A DNA stretch of 64,000 bases from JARBUG01 sp035628915 (GCA_035628915.1 DASPIW010000016.1:51876-115875), one strand, 5' to 3'. Positions 23,602-31,546 are shown, counted from the first letter of the stretch. The notes: generated from the letters alone by a model not told the origin. A program made the numbers and translations.

Positions 23602-24558
23602 GTGCACACGTATGAACTGATTGGGTTCCTCGGTTTCGTCGCCTTCGCTACTTGGCTCGATCTGTTTGTGCTCAATAAGGACCACCACGAGATCGGCATC
23701 AAAGAAGCCGGCATCATGTCCATGGCCTGGATGTCGCTCTCGCTCCTCTTTAGTGGGTACGTCTACTGGCAGTATGGCTCCGAACTCTGGATGCAGTATC
23801 TGACCGGTTACGCCCTGGAAGAAGCGCTGAGCATCGACAACCTGTTTGTCATCGCTGTCATTTTCACGGCCTTCAATGTTCGGGGCGGCATGCAGCGGCT
23901 CGCCCTCTCCTGGGGCATTATCGGCGCCGTGACGATGCGCGCCATCCTGATCTTCCTGGGCGTCGGCCTGGTGGAGAAGTTCAGCTGGCTGCTGCCGGTC
24001 TTCGGTGCATTCCTGGTCTTCACCGGCATCAAGATGTTCAAGCCCGGACATGACGGTGAAGAGAAGGTCGAGGATTCCAAGGTCTACAAGATCATCAGCA
24101 AGATCCTGCCGGTCCATCCCCACTTCGACGGGGAGCGCATCATCACGAAAGTCAACGGCAAGCGGATGCTGACGCTGCTGGGGATGGCCATCGTCATGGT
24201 GGAGGCGACCGACCTGATTTTCGCCATCGACTCGATCCCCGCCGTCATGGGCGTGTCGAGCGATCCCTTTATCATTTTGACCTCTAACATTTTCGCCGTG
24301 CTGGGCCTGCGGTCGCTCTATTTCCTGCTGGCCGGCATTCTGCACAAGTTTCGCTTCCTGAAGATCGGTCTGGCTGTGGTCCTCTGCTTCATCGGCGGCA
24401 AGATGCTCGCTTTGCCTTTCGGCTTCCACATGCCGACCGTGCTCTCGCTGGCCATCGTGCTGGGCACCATCGGCCTGTCGATTGCCGCATCGCTCCTGAT
24501 CCCGGAGAAGGCGCACGACGCCAAGGATGAGGAGAAGAAGGCCCTTGCTGCCGACTAA
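23602..24558 (+). CDS. TerC/Alx family membrane protein (probable Mn exporter)
   Basis: 318 residues from GTG 23602 (AGAAGGGAG upstream). TerC family: acidic residues in transmembrane segments (FATWLDLFVLNKD near the N-terminus, EEALSIDNLFVIAVIF, VMVEATDLIFAIDSIPAVMG), about eight or nine helices in all, with a charged cytoplasmic loop (PGHDGEEKVEDSK). The upstream yybP-ykoY riboswitch and work on Alx/TerC proteins point to Mn2+ export, possibly linked to metallation of secreted proteins. The downstream small membrane gene overlaps or abuts it. Confidence 0.93.
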   Translation: MHTYELIGFLGFVAFATWLDLFVLNKDHHEIGIKEAGIMSMAWMSLSLLFSGYVYWQYGSELWMQYLTGYALEEALSIDNLFVIAVIFTAFNVRGGMQRLALSWGIIGAVTMRAILIFLGVGLVEKFSWLLPVFGAFLVFTGIKMFKPGHDGEEKVEDSKVYKIISKILPVHPHFDGERIITKVNGKRMLTLLGMAIVMVEATDLIFAIDSIPAVMGVSSDPFIILTSNIFAVLGLRSLYFLLAGILHKFRFLKIGLAVVLCFIGGKMLALPFGFHMPTVLSLAIVLGTIGLSIAASLLIPEKAHDAKDEEKKALAAD

Positions 24559-25024
24559 CCCCGCGCTCTCGATGCTCGCCACCCTGGCGGTCTCCATGGT
24601 CCCCATCCTGGAACTGCGGGCAGGGATCCCCCTGGGCGTCGCCCTGGGCCTGCCGACAGGGGTCGCCACAGCCCTGGGGATCATCGGGAACATCCTGCAA
24701 ATCCAGGTGGCCGTGATCGCCGTCGCGTGGGGCTACCGGCAGTGCGCCCGGCTGCCCCGGGTGCAGCGGTGGCTGGATAAGACCGAAGCGCAGATCATCC
24801 GACATAAAGGACTGATCCGCCGGTGGGGATGGCTCGGCCTCGTGGCCTTCGTGCTGCTGCCGTTGCCCGGGACGGGCGTGTGGGGCGGCGTCGTCCTCTC
24901 ACGCCTGCTGGGCCTGGCCGCCGCCCCGATCTGGCTGGGTCTCTCCGTCGGGATCGTGATCTCCGGCTTGCTCTTCGGGCTGGGGACGCATGGGGTGGTC
25001 GCGGTGGTAACCTGGCTACGGTGA
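24527..25024 (+). CDS. Small multidrug-export-like membrane protein (PF06695 type)
   Basis: Up to 165 residues. Hydrophobic with about four helices: MVPILELRAGIPLGVALGL (typical PF06695 opening), GIIGNILQIQVAVIAVAW, LGLVAFVLLPLPGTGVWGG, LGLSVGIVISGLLFGLG. The start is uncertain: ATG 24527 overlaps terC by 32 bp, and ATG 24572, 13 bp after the terC stop, would remove a basic leader. It is probably cotranscribed with terC and so would also be under riboswitch control. Transport substrate unknown. Confidence 0.8.
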   Translation: MRRRRPLLPTNPALSMLATLAVSMVPILELRAGIPLGVALGLPTGVATALGIIGNILQIQVAVIAVAWGYRQCARLPRVQRWLDKTEAQIIRHKGLIRRWGWLGLVAFVLLPLPGTGVWGGVVLSRLLGLAAAPIWLGLSVGIVISGLLFGLGTHGVVAVVTWLR

Positions 25025-25054
25025 CGAACTGAGGCCGCTTTTGACGAGCGAAAG

Positions 25055-25097
25055 CCAAACGGAGCACCAGCCTTCGACAGGTTGGTGCTCCGTTTGG
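25055..25097 (+). ncRNA. Structured leader hairpin of the 27-codon ORF (copy 1)
   Basis: Long stem: CCAAACGGAGCACCA (25055-25069) pairs with TGGTGCTCCGTTTGG (25083-25097), plus a G-U and two C-G pairs below a TTCGACA loop. There is no T tract after it. A second copy on the other strand at 44656-44695 keeps the loop but changes the stem in a pairwise way, suggesting a selected RNA structure. Confidence 0.6.
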
Positions 25098-25124
25098 TGC
25101 TATCCGGGTCCCTGGAGGGAGTGG

Positions 25125-25154
25125 GCCTTGTCTCCGAAAGGAGGGGTGGCCATG
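25125..25154 (+). promoter_or_regulatory. Conserved RBS hairpin and start of the 27-codon ORF
   Basis: GGCCTTGTCTCCGAAAGG, then AGGGG-TGGCC-ATG. CTCC-GAAA-GGAG can pair as a tetraloop hairpin that hides the Shine-Dalgarno sequence. The same block, with one substitution, occurs at 44602-44631 on the minus strand. Confidence 0.6.
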
Positions 25155-25235
25155 GTCAAGATAACCGTTGAGATCGACACTATCACGTTGGTCCTTCTGG
25201 TTCTGACCTTCCTGGCACTCTCCGCTACCAGGTAG
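25152..25235 (+). CDS. 27-aa hydrophobic peptide, candidate small toxin or membrane peptide
   Basis: ATG 25152 follows AAAGGAGG with a good spacing. The product is a polar head (MVKITVEIDT) followed by one strongly hydrophobic stretch (LVLLVLTFLAL) and a short SATR tail. It resembles in form the holin-like or type I toxin peptides of Firmicutes, but I cannot show homology. It has its own leader hairpin, an RBS-masking hairpin and a terminator, so it looks like an independent, tightly controlled transcript rather than a chance ORF. Confidence 0.5.
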   Translation: MVKITVEIDTITLVLLVLTFLALSATR

Positions 25236-25297
25236 CGGCGTAGGTCGCCTTTAGAAGGTGGGACGCGGTCGCCAATAGCCGAGACGGCGACTGCCCT

Positions 25298-25332
25298 CCG
25301 GGCGCCCGGGTCACACCGGGCGTCCTGTTTCA
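25298..25332 (+). terminator. Terminator after the 27-codon ORF
   Basis: GGGCGCCCGG-GTCACA-CCGGGCGTCC hairpin, then TGTTTCATTCTT. Confidence 0.65.
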
Positions 25333-25354
25333 TTCTTGACCCGATTACGCTGGA

Positions 25355-25594
25355 TTATTCCTCAGGCACCTCTGCCCCGGACTCCAGGAGCGCCCGTGCC
25401 GTGTCCGCCAGCTCGGGCGGCACCCGCACAATCAGGCTTCCGTTAGCCGCCGCCCCGAAGTAGAACCCCATCTCCTTGGCGCCGGTCCGCTGTACGACTA
25501 CAGGAATGCCGTTAGTCGTCAGCAGCCCGCGGATCAGCTCCATCTGCAGGTCATCACCGGTCTCGTAGACTTCGACCCAGTTCTCAGCCGTCAT
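25355..25594 (-). CDS. DUF2007 family protein
   Basis: 79 residues from ATG 25594 (GAGGAGGAG upstream). Matches the DUF2007/putative signal-transducing fold, a small ferredoxin-like domain: WVEVYETGDDLQMELIRGLLTTNGIPVVV, then LIVRVPPELADTARALL. Function unknown. It overlaps the 3' end of the GrdB-like gene by 11 bp, so it is translated from the same mRNA. Confidence 0.85.
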   Translation of the reverse strand: MTAENWVEVYETGDDLQMELIRGLLTTNGIPVVVQRTGAKEMGFYFGAAANGSLIVRVPPELADTARALLESGAEVPEE

Positions 25595-26324
25595 GGTGAT
25601 CTCCTCCTCGAACGTTCCATGCGAAGGGCAGCTCCGCCACGAGGCCGGGCGCCTCAAACTGCCACGCTGCCTCAAAGACCTCCCTCAGTAAGTGCTCATG
25701 CTTGCCCACGTTCCCGGGGTTGCCCAGCGGCGCGCCGGCCGGATGCTGCACGGCCACGGCACGGGGCGCCCTGACAGCTTCCAGCAGCCTGCGGTCCGTT
25801 CCCAGCACGATCGACGGGACCCCCGCCAGCTCCACGGCGCGGGCGACCAGGGCCGCCGTCTGGTGGTCCAGGGAGCCGGTGGCCACCACCAGCGCCAGCG
25901 TGGTGCCCATCCGCTTCAGGCGGTAAGCGACCGACGGGGCGTAGTTGGAGAGCAGTGCGACGGGATGCGGCACATTCCCCATGAAACTGTACGCGAAGGG
26001 CGCCACAGCCCCGATGTAGCCGTTCTGCGCCAGATCCTGCAAGCGCTGCAGCGGAAATACGACGTTGATATCCGCAGCGGCATAGCGCACGTCGTACCCG
26101 GTGTGGGCGATCGCCAGGTCATCGGGCTCCACCACCGTCGGGAACTCCCGGAACGTTTCATCGCCGTTTTCAGCGTCAAATGGCTGATGCAGCCCGTTCT
26201 TAAGATAGATGCCCCCGGTGGAGATCAGCGCCACCTTGGCCTCGGCAGCCGGCACATGCCAGGGCGCCCAGGGAATAAACTCGTTCTCCACCAGGTCCAA
26301 TGGAAGCTCATCTGCAAAGGCCAA
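25584..26324 (-). CDS. Glycine/sarcosine/betaine reductase B-like protein without selenocysteine
   Basis: 246 residues. The N-terminal part matches the selenoprotein B family of glycine, sarcosine, betaine and proline reductases (KVALISTGGIYLKN, DETFREFPTVVEPDDLAIAHTGYD, NVVFPLQRLQDL, NGYIGAVAP). At the place where true GrdB has a UxxCxxC redox motif, this protein reads VATGSLDHQTAA, with neither Sec nor Cys. It is therefore probably not a substrate-reducing enzyme. The presence of selB elsewhere in the window makes the Sec-less form worth noting. Confidence 0.8.
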   Translation of the reverse strand: MAFADELPLDLVENEFIPWAPWHVPAAEAKVALISTGGIYLKNGLHQPFDAENGDETFREFPTVVEPDDLAIAHTGYDVRYAAADINVVFPLQRLQDLAQNGYIGAVAPFAYSFMGNVPHPVALLSNYAPSVAYRLKRMGTTLALVVATGSLDHQTAALVARAVELAGVPSIVLGTDRRLLEAVRAPRAVAVQHPAGAPLGNPGNVGKHEHLLREVFEAAWQFEAPGLVAELPFAWNVRGGDHHDG

Positions 26325-26371
26325 CGGAATCGCTCCTCCCGCTTCTGCAAAACGATCTTGTCTTCTTCATA

Positions 26372-27736
26372 CTACCACGCCTTGGAAAGTTCCGCTAACC
26401 GCGAGAGCAGCCACTCCCGCCGATTCAGGTCAGGGTCGTCGGCCACATCATCGAGCAGGCGGCGCAGCACTTCCCCGACATACGGCCCCGGCGGCCGGCC
26501 AAAAATGCGAACGACATCATCGCCGTTCACTTCAAGGTCGGTGATGCGCAAGGCGGTATCTTCCTTGAGAATCCGGTCCACCTGCTGCAGAAGGTGGACC
26601 GTTTCCGGCGCCAGGTCGCCTTGGCGCATTCCGGAGGCCAGTCGGTCCGCCCGGCGCAGCTGAATCAGGTCGTACATATGCTCCAGCCCGATGCGCCGCA
26701 CCATCCGACGGATGGCGCCGTCGCTGACCTCGCCTTCGAGGTGCAGGTCCATATGATACCGCACGAGATGAACGACCTTCCGGCGGACGTCCCCTTCGAA
26801 ACGGAGCCTTTCGAGCAGGGCGTCCGCCATGTCGGCGCCCACCTGCTCGTGACGGTAGAAGTGCCGTTCGCCGTCTTCGTCCACCGACACGGTCCTGGGT
26901 TTGCCAACGTCGTGCAACAGGGCCGCGAGGCGCAGATGCAGTTCCGCGGGCGCCAGGCCCAGGGCGCCCAGCGCGTGGTTCCACACATCGAACCGGTGGT
27001 ACTGGTTCTGCTCCACCCCCACCATCTCCAACAGTTCGGGGGCGAAGCAGGCCAGCAGCCCGGTCTCCCGGAGCCGCTCCAAGGCCCAGACAGGGCGGGG
27101 GGTGACCAGAGCGCGCCCGAACTCCATGCCGATGCGCTCGGGAGCGACGGCGGCAAGGCGCGGCGCCACGCCGGCGATGGCCTCAGCCAGGGCCGGGTCG
27201 AGGTCGAACTCGAACTGTGCGGCCAGGCGTATGGCCCGGAGCGCCCGCAGTGGGTCTTCCGCCAGCCGGTCCCGGGGATTGCCGCACGCCCGGATCAGGC
27301 CCGCCGCCAGGTCCTTGCGGCCGCCCAGCGGGTCTGCCAGGGCGCCATCCAGCCCAAGCGCCATGGCGTTGACCGTCAGATCGCGCCGCCCCAAATCATC
27401 CGCCAGGTCGGCGCCCCGGAAAGGCGTCACCTCGAAAGGTTCGCCGTTTCGGGGGATCAGGACGGTATTGCCTCCCCGCCCCGTGCCCATCGTCCGGCCA
27501 TGGGGAAAGACCGCCAGAATCTGCTCCGGCGCGGCGGATGTGACCATGTCCCAGTCCTTGGGGGCCTGCCCCAGGAGCAGGTCGCGCACGCAGCCGCCTA
27601 CCAGCCAGATGCTCTGGCCGTGGCGGCTGACGGTCTCCATGATTTCACGGGCTGCACCGGGCAGGGTCCGCCGCAGGCGCCGGGCAAGGGTCGCACGCCC
27701 GGTCAGCAGCAAAAGACGCCGTGAGAGCGACATCAA
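26372..27736 (-). CDS. cca: CCA tRNA nucleotidyltransferase / poly(A) polymerase family with HD domain
   Basis: 454 residues. Nucleotidyltransferase core: IWLVGGCVRDLLLG (about 43-56), the metal-binding pair in KDWDMVTSA, RRDLTVNAMAL, and the basic DRLAEDPLRALRAIR of the ribose/base-recognition helices. A C-terminal HD domain has HDVGKPR. It repairs or adds the CCA end of tRNAs; the family also contains A-only or CC-only enzymes, so exact specificity is open. Its start overlaps the Cof-hydrolase stop (ATGA), in the mqn operon. Confidence 0.9.
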   Translation of the reverse strand: MMSLSRRLLLLTGRATLARRLRRTLPGAAREIMETVSRHGQSIWLVGGCVRDLLLGQAPKDWDMVTSAAPEQILAVFPHGRTMGTGRGGNTVLIPRNGEPFEVTPFRGADLADDLGRRDLTVNAMALGLDGALADPLGGRKDLAAGLIRACGNPRDRLAEDPLRALRAIRLAAQFEFDLDPALAEAIAGVAPRLAAVAPERIGMEFGRALVTPRPVWALERLRETGLLACFAPELLEMVGVEQNQYHRFDVWNHALGALGLAPAELHLRLAALLHDVGKPRTVSVDEDGERHFYRHEQVGADMADALLERLRFEGDVRRKVVHLVRYHMDLHLEGEVSDGAIRRMVRRIGLEHMYDLIQLRRADRLASGMRQGDLAPETVHLLQQVDRILKEDTALRITDLEVNGDDVVRIFGRPPGPYVGEVLRRLLDDVADDPDLNRREWLLSRLAELSKAW

Positions 27737-28572
27737 GCTCCCTCCAGAATGCGCCGGATCGCCTCATGGGGTTCGGCGACCCAGGTCGCAACGTCCTTCA
27801 GGGCGGCGTGCGCCCCGGGCACCGCCACCCCGATGCCCGCAAAAGCCAACATAGAAGCATCCATCGGCATGTCGCCAAACGCGGCGACTTCATCTGGCGC
27901 GATGCCAATGGTGGCACAGACCTTTGCCAGGGCATGCCCCTTGTTGACGGCGCTGTGCCAGATGTGCAGCACGGTCTCGCCCGCGACTTTATCGTACAGG
28001 TCGAACTGGCAGTCCGGCAGACCGTCGGGAAAGGCTGCCAGCGCCCGGCGGACAGCCGTCTCGCCGTATACCGCCAGCATGATCGGCGGCGCGGCGCAGG
28101 GCGCCAGGTCGGGGGAGATCGTGGTGGAAAAAGGGTGCCAAAAATCCCAGGTGGGAAAATCGTCGGCGCGGCGGGTGGAGAAGGCCGTATCTGTCGCCAC
28201 CAGCCCCCCGGTTGGCAGACCTCCGTCGGCCACGGCCTGGTCGGTGCCCACGCAGGCCGTAACAGGCAGCCCCTCCCGCACGGCAAACGCCCGCAGGGTC
28301 TCCCAGGCGCCGGGCACCAGGGGATGGTGCGAGAGTACCAGACCGGCGCCATCCGCCACCACCAGGGCACCCAGATAGCAAATGGCCGGCCCTGTCAGCC
28401 CGAGCCCGTCGTACACCGGCTTCGTGCCGCGCCAGGACCGACCTGTCACCAAAATGACTTCCAAGCCGGCCTGCCGGGCAGCAAGAATCGCCTGCCGGTT
28501 CGCATCGGTCATGTGGGAATGCTCGTCGACCAGGGTGCCATCCAGATCGAACGCCAGCAGCTTCATCCTCAT
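27733..28572 (-). CDS. Cof-type HAD-superfamily hydrolase
   Basis: 279 residues. HAD motif I FDLDGTLVDE (nucleophile Asp about residue 9), motif II VTGRS, motif III Lys in AVNKGHALAK, motif IV FGDMPMDASML. The IIB cap between residues 85 and 190 is typical of sugar-phosphate or nucleotide phosphatases of the Cof group. Start at ATG 28572 or 28566. It lies 3 bp after mqnC. A role in menaquinone synthesis is not known for such proteins, so the linkage may be only transcriptional. Confidence 0.9.
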   Translation of the reverse strand: MRMKLLAFDLDGTLVDEHSHMTDANRQAILAARQAGLEVILVTGRSWRGTKPVYDGLGLTGPAICYLGALVVADGAGLVLSHHPLVPGAWETLRAFAVREGLPVTACVGTDQAVADGGLPTGGLVATDTAFSTRRADDFPTWDFWHPFSTTISPDLAPCAAPPIMLAVYGETAVRRALAAFPDGLPDCQFDLYDKVAGETVLHIWHSAVNKGHALAKVCATIGIAPDEVAAFGDMPMDASMLAFAGIGVAVPGAHAALKDVATWVAEPHEAIRRILEGA

Positions 28573-28575
28573 CGC

Positions 28576-29673
28576 CTAAAACTCATGCAGTACGTTATAG
28601 AACGTATCACGCTTTACGGGTTTGAAGCCTGCGGCCCGGATCAGATCGACCGCGGCAGTGGGTCCGACCATGTATGTCGTACCCGCAGCGGAAACGACAT
28701 TCTCCTCCATCATTGTGCCGCCGAAGTCGTTGCCGCCGAAGCGCAGCGCCACCTGGGCCAGCTTGGGGCCCTGCGTCACCCACGAGACCTGCAGGTTGGG
28801 GCAGTTGTCCAGCACCAGGCGGGCAACGGCCATCAGCTTCAAGTAGTCAAACCCATCGCCGAGCCGGTGCTCGGGGTTGCCCAGCACGAGGTCGCCCAGC
28901 TCCGTGTTCTCGGGCTGGAAGTCCCAGTGAATGAAGGAGCGGTAGCCGCCATACTTATCGCCGCTCTCGCGGATGCGGATCAGGTGCTCGGCCCGCTCCT
29001 CCACCGTTTCGACATGGCCGTACATCATGGTGGCGGAGGTGTTCATGCCCAGCTGCTGGGCGGCCTCCATGACTTCAAACCACTGGTCGGTCAGGACTTT
29101 TCCTTTCCCGACGATCTTTCGGACACGGTCGACCAGAATTTCGCCACCCCCGCCGGGCAGCGACTTGAGACCCGCCGCCTGTAGTTCCCGCAGTGTGTCC
29201 ATGACCGACAGCTTCGACAGCTTCGCCAGGTAGTAAATCTCCGCCGGGGAGAAGCCATGGACCACCAGCTGCGGGAACCGGGTCTGAATGTGGCTGATCA
29301 GTTCCTGGTAGTAAGGCAGTTTCAAGGCCGGATTGAGACCGCCCTGCAGCAGCACCTGCGTGCCGCCCTGCTCGGCCAGTTCCTGACACTTGCGATCAAG
29401 GGTGTGCCAATCGAGCGTGTAACCTTCATCGTGGCCGACAACGCGCTTGAAGGCGCAGAAGCTGCACTGGGCCACACACGTGTTGGTGTAGTTGATATTC
29501 CGGTCGATGATGAAGCTGACGTGGCCTTCGGGATGCAGCCGGCGCCGAACCTCGTCGGCCGCCTGGCCAAGGGCCAGCAGGTCGTGCGACCTGAGCAGGG
29601 TGACGGTCTCTTCCAGGGTGAGCCGGCCCCCGGCCAGCCGTTTTTCCAGGATCGGGCGAATCTCCACTCCCAT
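28576..29673 (-). CDS. mqnC: Cyclic dehypoxanthine futalosine synthase
   Basis: 365 residues from ATG 29673, which overlaps the mqnA stop (TAATG) and has GGGGGGAG upstream. Radical-SAM motif CVAQCSFC (Cys66, Cys70, Cys73), the family's NYTNTC lead-in, and MqnC-type blocks HGFSPAEIYYLAKLS and LPGGGGEILVDRVR. It cyclises dehypoxanthine futalosine in the futalosine menaquinone route. The mqnA-mqnC pairing confirms the assignment. mqnB, mqnD and mqnE are not in the window. Confidence 0.95.
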   Translation of the reverse strand: MGVEIRPILEKRLAGGRLTLEETVTLLRSHDLLALGQAADEVRRRLHPEGHVSFIIDRNINYTNTCVAQCSFCAFKRVVGHDEGYTLDWHTLDRKCQELAEQGGTQVLLQGGLNPALKLPYYQELISHIQTRFPQLVVHGFSPAEIYYLAKLSKLSVMDTLRELQAAGLKSLPGGGGEILVDRVRKIVGKGKVLTDQWFEVMEAAQQLGMNTSATMMYGHVETVEERAEHLIRIRESGDKYGGYRSFIHWDFQPENTELGDLVLGNPEHRLGDGFDYLKLMAVARLVLDNCPNLQVSWVTQGPKLAQVALRFGGNDFGGTMMEENVVSAAGTTYMVGPTAAVDLIRAAGFKPVKRDTFYNVLHEF

Positions 29674-30584
29674 TACTCCCCCCACACTTGCAGCGGCGGC
29701 ACTTCGGGGATCTCCCCGATCTTGGCGGCCAGCCGGAAATAGGCCAGCAGGCCTCGTCTGTAAGGTTCGGTCAAATGATGCCGGATCTGCCGGAAATGCT
29801 CCTCCACGGCCGCCTGCGGCAACCGGCGCCGGCGCAGGGCCTCCTGCACCAGTTCGGGCATGTGGGCCATGGCGTAATCCTGGCTGGCGCGCAGCAGCCT
29901 GGCGACCAGCCGGACGCCGTCCGGGTTGCGCTCGGCGAACTCCCGCCGAATGACCCAGAGGGCGAAGACCATGATCTCCCCGGTCAGCTCTTTCCAGGCC
30001 TCGCCAAGGTCAATGATGCGCAGGGTGGGGAACCGTGCCTTCAAGCCCGGATCGTGCGCAGCCAGCAGGGCGTTGTCGCCGATGATCAGACAGGCATCGG
30101 CCTGGGTGAGCATCTGAACGGGATCAGGCTGGGCCGTAAAATACGACGGCGCCACCCCGTACCGCTCCTGCAGGATGATTTTTGTCAGGACGACGCTGGT
30201 GGCACTGTGGCTAGTCAGGGCCACGGGGCGCCCCTGGAGGTCTTCCGGGTCGAGTTTGGTAAAAAGCAGGACCGAAGTAACCCTGCCGTCGGCGCTGATG
30301 GACAGGTCGGGCAGCACAACAGCCCCGGCGGCATGCCGGGCGTATTCGATGGACGAAATCGGCGTGATGTCCAGGGCGCCCTGGACGAACAGCCGGTTCA
30401 GTTCCGCCGGAGGCCCCTTCTTGACGGCCACGGGCAGATCGATCATTCCCTGCTCAATGCCATAGTACACCGGCAGCACGTTTAGATAATCAATGTATCC
30501 CAGGCGGACGGGGCCCAGGCGCCACGTCGCCCCGGCCTCCGGAGACCCCGCCAGGGCGGTGCCCGGCCAGTTCAGGTTCGTCAT
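29673..30584 (-). CDS. mqnA: Chorismate dehydratase (futalosine pathway)
   Basis: 303 residues from ATG 30584, with GAGGTGA at good spacing; GTG 30593 is an alternative. MqnA family of the periplasmic-binding fold: VRLGYIDYLNVLPVYYGIE, KKGPPAELNRLFVQGALDITPISSIEYA, LTSHSATSVVLTKIIL, IGDNALLA. It forms 3-(1-carboxyvinyl)oxybenzoate, the first step of menaquinone synthesis by the futalosine route, from chorismate. It heads an apparent mqnA-mqnC-cof-cca operon. Confidence 0.93.
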   Translation of the reverse strand: MTNLNWPGTALAGSPEAGATWRLGPVRLGYIDYLNVLPVYYGIEQGMIDLPVAVKKGPPAELNRLFVQGALDITPISSIEYARHAAGAVVLPDLSISADGRVTSVLLFTKLDPEDLQGRPVALTSHSATSVVLTKIILQERYGVAPSYFTAQPDPVQMLTQADACLIIGDNALLAAHDPGLKARFPTLRIIDLGEAWKELTGEIMVFALWVIRREFAERNPDGVRLVARLLRASQDYAMAHMPELVQEALRRRRLPQAAVEEHFRQIRHHLTEPYRRGLLAYFRLAAKIGEIPEVPPLQVWGE

Positions 30585-30702
30585 GATGGTCACCTCGGAA
30601 AATCCATTCGGGTCCGGTGGCAGCTCAAAACATAGCTATGTTCGGGTCCATACGGAACGATTCCTGCAGAAGCATTCAGTGTTCAGATTCCCAAACTCTT
30701 CC

Positions 30703-30731
30703 TTGACAAACATTTACATGAATGGCATAAT
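30703..30731 (+). promoter_or_regulatory. Strong sigma-A promoter for the alpha/beta-hydrolase gene
   Basis: -35 TTGACA (30703-30708), 17-bp spacer, -10 CATAAT (30726-30731). Confidence 0.75.
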
Positions 30732-30790
30732 TAGCTCGCAGGGAACAGCAGAATCACGTGCGTCCGCTTCGGGAGAGGAGTGGGTCAACT

Positions 30791-31546
30791 GTGTACCGGC
30801 AACGGGCCGAACAATCGCCCATCCCATACGAAGAGGCCGGCGACGGCTTCCCAGTGTTCATGGTCCACGGCCGCCTGAATGACAGCAGGCTCTGGGCGGG
30901 CGTTTCCGCCCTGCTCGCCGGACGGTACCGCAGCATACGCCCCGACCTCCGGACGGACGGGCAGTCCTATACTGCGTCCGCCGGCGGTCACGCGGACAGG
31001 CTGCTCCGGCTGCTCGACTGGCTTGGCCTGCGCCGCGTACACCTGGTGAGTTACGGCGCCGGGTGGTCGTGGACGGCGGAACTGGCCGTGCAGGCGCCCC
31101 ACCGGGTCGCCTCCCTGACGGTCATCGACCCCATAGTGCCCAGGGCCGAACAGACCAATGCCATCCAGGAATCATGGCATCTCGAAATGCTGCTTCAATG
31201 GCTCTCCGTATCCCACGGCAACACCGTTCGGCGGCCGGAGCATGCCGCAGCCCTTGCCGCGGTCGTCGCCCAGCAGACCCATGCCCGCCTGCCCGGGGCG
31301 GAAAGCTCCCGCATGGCGCCGGCCACAGGCCTGGACATGCCGCCAATGGAGGGAATTCGCTGCCCTGTACTCGCCATGGTCGGGCAAAATGCGCCCGCAG
31401 AGTCCAAAGCTTTAGTCGCTTCGGTCTTCGGACAGGTGCGCCTCGTTCAGCTTTGCCTGGTGCCCGGCGCCGTCCGGCACTCGCCACTGGAGGCGCCTGC
31501 GATTGTGGCAGAACGGCTTGAACGCTTCCTCAGCACCATTGCATAA
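30791..31546 (+). CDS. Alpha/beta-hydrolase-fold protein lacking the usual nucleophile
   Basis: 251 residues from GTG 30791; GAGAGGAG lies 10 bases upstream. Alpha/beta-hydrolase layout: PVFMVHGRLNDSRLW (oxyanion HG), SIRPDLRTDGQS, ASLTVIDPIVP, and a late His in AVRHSPLE. The nucleophile elbow, normally GxSxG, reads SYGAG (residues 87-91), with Gly at the nucleophile position. Normal hydrolase chemistry is therefore doubtful; a non-catalytic or altered role is possible. It is monocistronic, flanked by minus-strand genes. Confidence 0.75.
   Translation: MYRQRAEQSPIPYEEAGDGFPVFMVHGRLNDSRLWAGVSALLAGRYRSIRPDLRTDGQSYTASAGGHADRLLRLLDWLGLRRVHLVSYGAGWSWTAELAVQAPHRVASLTVIDPIVPRAEQTNAIQESWHLEMLLQWLSVSHGNTVRRPEHAAALAAVVAQQTHARLPGAESSRMAPATGLDMPPMEGIRCPVLAMVGQNAPAESKALVASVFGQVRLVQLCLVPGAVRHSPLEAPAIVAERLERFLSTIA

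Noticed and set aside
23482..24693. A 403-codon minus-strand frame opposite terC
   Set aside because: Composition is Asp/Gln/His-rich without domains, and the plus strand holds an unmistakable TerC gene behind a riboswitch.
25584..26324. In-frame UGA selenocysteine codon in the GrdB-like gene
   Set aside because: The frame has no internal TGA, and the usual Sec position is coded by ordinary residues.
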